A DNA stretch of 13,126 nucleotides from DATKHF01 sp035510355 (GTDB lineage: Bacteria; Patescibacteriota; Saccharimonadia; Saccharimonadales; UBA4665). The notes under the pieces are model-generated. The model was not told where the DNA came from, ran no database searches, and worked only from the letters and a program-made list of their open reading frames with translations. The stretch covers positions 1 through 13,126 of the forward strand of contig DATKHF010000024.1 in NCBI GenBank assembly GCA_035510355.1, read 5' to 3'. Position numbers and translations under genes: made by a program. Shown piece after piece: positions 10,809 through 13,126 of this stretch; the stretch's first letter is position 1, and every line of letters begins with the position of its first letter.

Positions 10809-12443
10809 TCAAGACTGGCTGGGATCAGCTTTGGTCGTAACCTTTTTACCCGCATCACTAACAGTAGCTTTCTCTGTTACTTCAAAACGACTAAGGTATT
10901 TCTTAAATATCAAGCGAGTTTGAGAGTTAAATGCTGCAAGCGACCCATAGAGAACCCCCGTCACCGGTAAGAACGCCCATTGAGCAAGCATGAGGACTGA
11001 CCTATACCGTTTGTGACGAGCTGGCCGAGGTGGCAGCGTTATCAGACACACATATAAGGAAACGATCAGCCCCGCAAGGCCAATACGCTGTACCCGACTC
11101 ACAATAAGCGGTAATTCATTCGCTGCGAGGTTTTGAGGGTTAAGGAGTGGAGGGATGAAAGCAGCAAAATATACCAGCAAGATACTGGAAGCCCAGGTAA
11201 CATGGGTTGTTAGCGTCCGGCATAGTTTCGCAAACACATCAACCTTTGGAGCATTATTCTTGTGCCAAAAACCCTTGTCTGCAATATAGGCAATATCAGA
11301 GGCACCATACGTCCAGCGACGGAGCTGCACAAACTGTGCCTTCAGGGTTCGTATATAGCCATCGACAAGGACCGCATCCTGATAAATAGGAATACTGAAC
11401 GGATATACACGGTAATCACCGTCGTAGCGAAAATAGGAGCGCCAAAACTGATGACCATCTTCTACTACCGTGCGTGTACTCCAAAAGTCCGTATCGATGA
11501 GTGACTGCAAGGGTTGGGCATGAGCCGAGAAATTACGACTTAGGTGCGGACGCTGGGTATTAACGATATAGAACAGATTGTTACCTGTCGCAATAACGCG
11601 CATCATGGTCGGCGCATCCCAGATGTTGTTGGTATACATTGCCAGTGGCTGATATGAAGCGCGTAAGGGCTTGGGTACCACACAGTAGAGATAGCTGAGA
11701 GCGGCAAAATAACGCTTATCGGGACGGTTATCGGCGTCGAGCGTTGTTACCAGTATCCTGGTCGGATCAAGTTTTTCCTTAGTGATATACTTTTTGAGCC
11801 GGCGGCCGGCATAGGTGATATTACCTCCCTTGCCGATGATCTCACCGGTTAAATTTGCCGGATGTGCTACTGCCGTTGCATATTTAAACTTATCTCCGTA
11901 TAGCTCTAGTAATTGTTCTACACGCTCGGCAGTATCTTTTCCACTTCTCGCTTCGTAAGCAATGAAAAGTATAATTTTTTTTGGGTCATAGTCACCATTC
12001 AGTACTGCCTGGATAGTTGGTTCGAGGACTTCCCTGCTCTCATTAACGGTGGCAATAATAACGGCATGTAAGAGTTCGGATGGCCTAAGGTCGATACTAC
12101 GGTTTCCAAGCAACCTTAGGTTTTTCTTGTGCCATTTCGGTCGGTCAATATCTGGTCCGATTATCTGCCCGGCGTCAATATCTGCCGCCAGCCCATTCCA
12201 GTCCAATTTCATATGGCGCTTCATCGTTATATAGCCAGCAATGGCTCGAGTAGAGTATGCTAAGGCCTGCACAAAGATAACTAACAGATAGAATAAGATA
12301 AAGAAGACTGCAACGGTAATATTAATTAAGGCCAAAATAAAAGGCAAAATTAGTAGCGTATAGCTCAAAGCTCCCGGTAGAATTTCAAAAAACCGGTAAT
12401 GTCCATGCCGATCTTTCTCAAACGGAATTTCTAAATCGGTCAT
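10809..12443 (-). CDS. Membrane family 2 glycosyltransferase (processive QxxRW type)
   Basis: 544 aa, cellulose-synthase-like architecture. Two N-terminal membrane helices (~22-70) precede a cytoplasmic GT-A domain with VIIATVNES (128-136), the metal/nucleotide-binding TLDAD (234-238), the catalytic-base block VVEDG (326-330) and QLRRW (373-377), the QxxRW acceptor motif of processive enzymes. C-terminal helices at ~412-433, ~452-471 and ~483-504 are followed by a Lys/Thr/Ser-rich tail. It probably polymerises and threads a polysaccharide or adds sugars to a lipid carrier at the cell envelope; sugar specificity cannot be read. A GGTGGGGG stretch precedes the ATG. It starts 11 nt after the small membrane protein gene, so the two form an operon. 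Confidence 0.92.
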   Translation of the reverse strand: MTDLEIPFEKDRHGHYRFFEILPGALSYTLLILPFILALINITVAVFFILFYLLVIFVQALAYSTRAIAGYITMKRHMKLDWNGLAADIDAGQIIGPDIDRPKWHKKNLRLLGNRSIDLRPSELLHAVIIATVNESREVLEPTIQAVLNGDYDPKKIILFIAYEARSGKDTAERVEQLLELYGDKFKYATAVAHPANLTGEIIGKGGNITYAGRRLKKYITKEKLDPTRILVTTLDADNRPDKRYFAALSYLYCVVPKPLRASYQPLAMYTNNIWDAPTMMRVIATGNNLFYIVNTQRPHLSRNFSAHAQPLQSLIDTDFWSTRTVVEDGHQFWRSYFRYDGDYRVYPFSIPIYQDAVLVDGYIRTLKAQFVQLRRWTYGASDIAYIADKGFWHKNNAPKVDVFAKLCRTLTTHVTWASSILLVYFAAFIPPLLNPQNLAANELPLIVSRVQRIGLAGLIVSLYVCLITLPPRPARHKRYRSVLMLAQWAFLPVTGVLYGSLAAFNSQTRLIFKKYLSRFEVTEKATVSDAGKKVTTKADPSQS

Positions 12444-12454
12444 ACACCCCCACC

Positions 12455-12826
12455 CTAATGCAGCACAAGCAAAGCATTACTAATAATAATGGTCAGTAAC
12501 AGTAGCAAGACACCCAAGCATAGAATAGCGATAGCCAACTGACGATGAATCCTATAAGCCCGCAGGCTGAGGCCGGTATGGACAACCAGTACAATCATCG
12601 CAAATCCAACAAAGCTGAGTAGCTCCAAGACACTCCCCGGCTGATACGCGCTAACACCTATGCTTGGACGGTATTGAACAATATAGCCACCGCCATGACT
12701 CGTGCTGAGTCTTACAAGGATATAGATGCTGTCTGCAAAGGCTAAAAATATATTAATGCCTAGCAATAAAAGCACAAAGTGATCATGAAAATACTTCTTT
12801 GGGGTAGCCATAGTGTTAGCATTCAT
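12455..12826 (-). CDS. Small three-helix membrane protein, partner of the glycosyltransferase
   Basis: 123 aa with three predicted membrane helices (~17-38, ~66-88, ~96-122), an extracytoplasmic-looking Gly/Tyr-rich loop between helices 1 and 2 and a basic loop (RAYRIHRQ) between 2 and 3. No family is recognised. The ATG at 12826 is preferred because AGAGG lies 7 nt before it; the frame stays open to a TTG at 12871 (138 aa), which has only a weaker AGGTG. It lies directly upstream of the glycosyltransferase on the same strand (11-nt gap), suggesting an accessory subunit or polymer-export helper; this is inference from position. Confidence 0.78.
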   Translation of the reverse strand: MNANTMATPKKYFHDHFVLLLLGINIFLAFADSIYILVRLSTSHGGGYIVQYRPSIGVSAYQPGSVLELLSFVGFAMIVLVVHTGLSLRAYRIHRQLAIAILCLGVLLLLLTIIISNALLVLH

Positions 12827-12912
12827 TGTACCACCTCTGGCCGAATATATTACGCCGTGTTTATGAGACAAAACACCTGTGCAATGTAGGATATTAGCTG
12901 GCTACTTAAAGA

Positions 12913-12918
12913 TTATAG
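12913..12918 (-). promoter_or_regulatory. Consensus TATAAT upstream of the membrane protein operon
   Basis: Minus-strand TATAAT overlaps the stop of the PLD-like fragment; predicted start near 12906, upstream of both possible starts of the membrane protein. No good -35. Confidence 0.35.
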
Positions 12919-13126
12919 GGTACGGCTTTTGTCTAATACCAGCTGAACATCTACTCCTGAATGGTGCTTTTCAATGAGTAAATCAACGAGCGGTTCAAGA
13001 TTGAAAGAGTAATCGGCAATTCTGATTTTTTTGCTGTTTGGATAAATGCTAAAAAGGCTTTTAGCGTATCGTCCTGGGGTAAGAAGTAGGTTGTGCGCGT
13101 ATTATCAAGCAAAGACTTAGGTAGTG
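12913..13126 (-). pseudogene. PLD-like domain protein fragment with a frame break (runs off the right edge)
   Basis: Two frames together read as one phospholipase D-like domain. From 13124 the first frame gives ...TTYFLPQDDTLKAFLAFIQTAKKS. The second gives IRIADYSFN, then EPLVDLLIEKHHSGVDVQLV and LDKSRTL to a TAA at 12915-12913. The switch needs one extra A in the A7 run (plus-strand T7, 13026-13032). Unshifted, the first frame stops at 12953-12951. The product would also end before any HxKxxxxD motif, so even a shifted product lacks the catalytic signature. It may be a decayed gene, a sequencing or assembly error in a homopolymer, or programmed frameshifting: the A7 is phased A-AAA-AAA. The N-terminus lies outside the window. 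Confidence 0.65.

Overview
The window looks like a chromosomal segment of a small-genome bacterium, most likely a Patescibacteria (CPR) member close to Candidatus Saccharibacteria. This is an inference from protein style: a short ThrRS without a TGS domain, a metallo-beta-lactamase-fold protein with an eroded metal site, a winged-helix protein with a nucleotidyltransferase-like tail, and very compact spacing. TGA is used as a normal stop (recombinase, ATL protein, glycosyltransferase), which argues against the TGA=Gly code of Gracilibacteria and Absconditabacteria.

Layout. Positions 1-1884 are the end of a probable integrated element: small ORFs, a strong hairpin, and a 524-aa large serine recombinase whose last codons and stop lie inside the 3' end of a minus-strand tRNA-Pro(GGG). 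Positions 1940-4375 are minus-strand host genes: a DUF218/YdcF-like protein, a candidate structured RNA, an M50 (S2P-like) membrane protease and folP. The folK and rpmB genes (4438-5216) run divergently from folP. Positions 5226-9610 are minus strand again: an MBL-fold protein, the wHTH protein, and an operon thrS - alkyltransferase-like gene - miaA. An RNA-rich intergenic stretch follows (9611-10396): a minus-strand hairpin pair with a terminator upstream of thrS, tRNA-Val(GAC), and a plus-strand transcription unit ending in a textbook terminator. Next come nrdR with an operator-like 18-bp palindrome on its start codon, a minus-strand QxxRW-type family 2 glycosyltransferase paired with a small three-helix membrane protein, and a damaged PLD-like gene running off the right edge.

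How the genes work together. FolP and FolK are consecutive folate-pathway enzymes, split between two divergent transcripts. ThrRS, MiaA, bL28 and the two tRNAs serve translation. The ATL protein belongs to alkyl-lesion recognition. NrdR would control ribonucleotide reductase, whose genes are not in the window. The glycosyltransferase and its partner probably make or export a surface polysaccharide.

The points most worth a second look are the recombinase/tRNA overlap, three unrecognised structured RNA candidates, an NrdR-box-like palindrome on the nrdR start codon, -10 elements placed 6-8 nt before start codons that lack a well-placed Shine-Dalgarno (probable leaderless mRNAs), and a correctly phased A-AAA-AAA heptamer at the frame break in the PLD-like gene.
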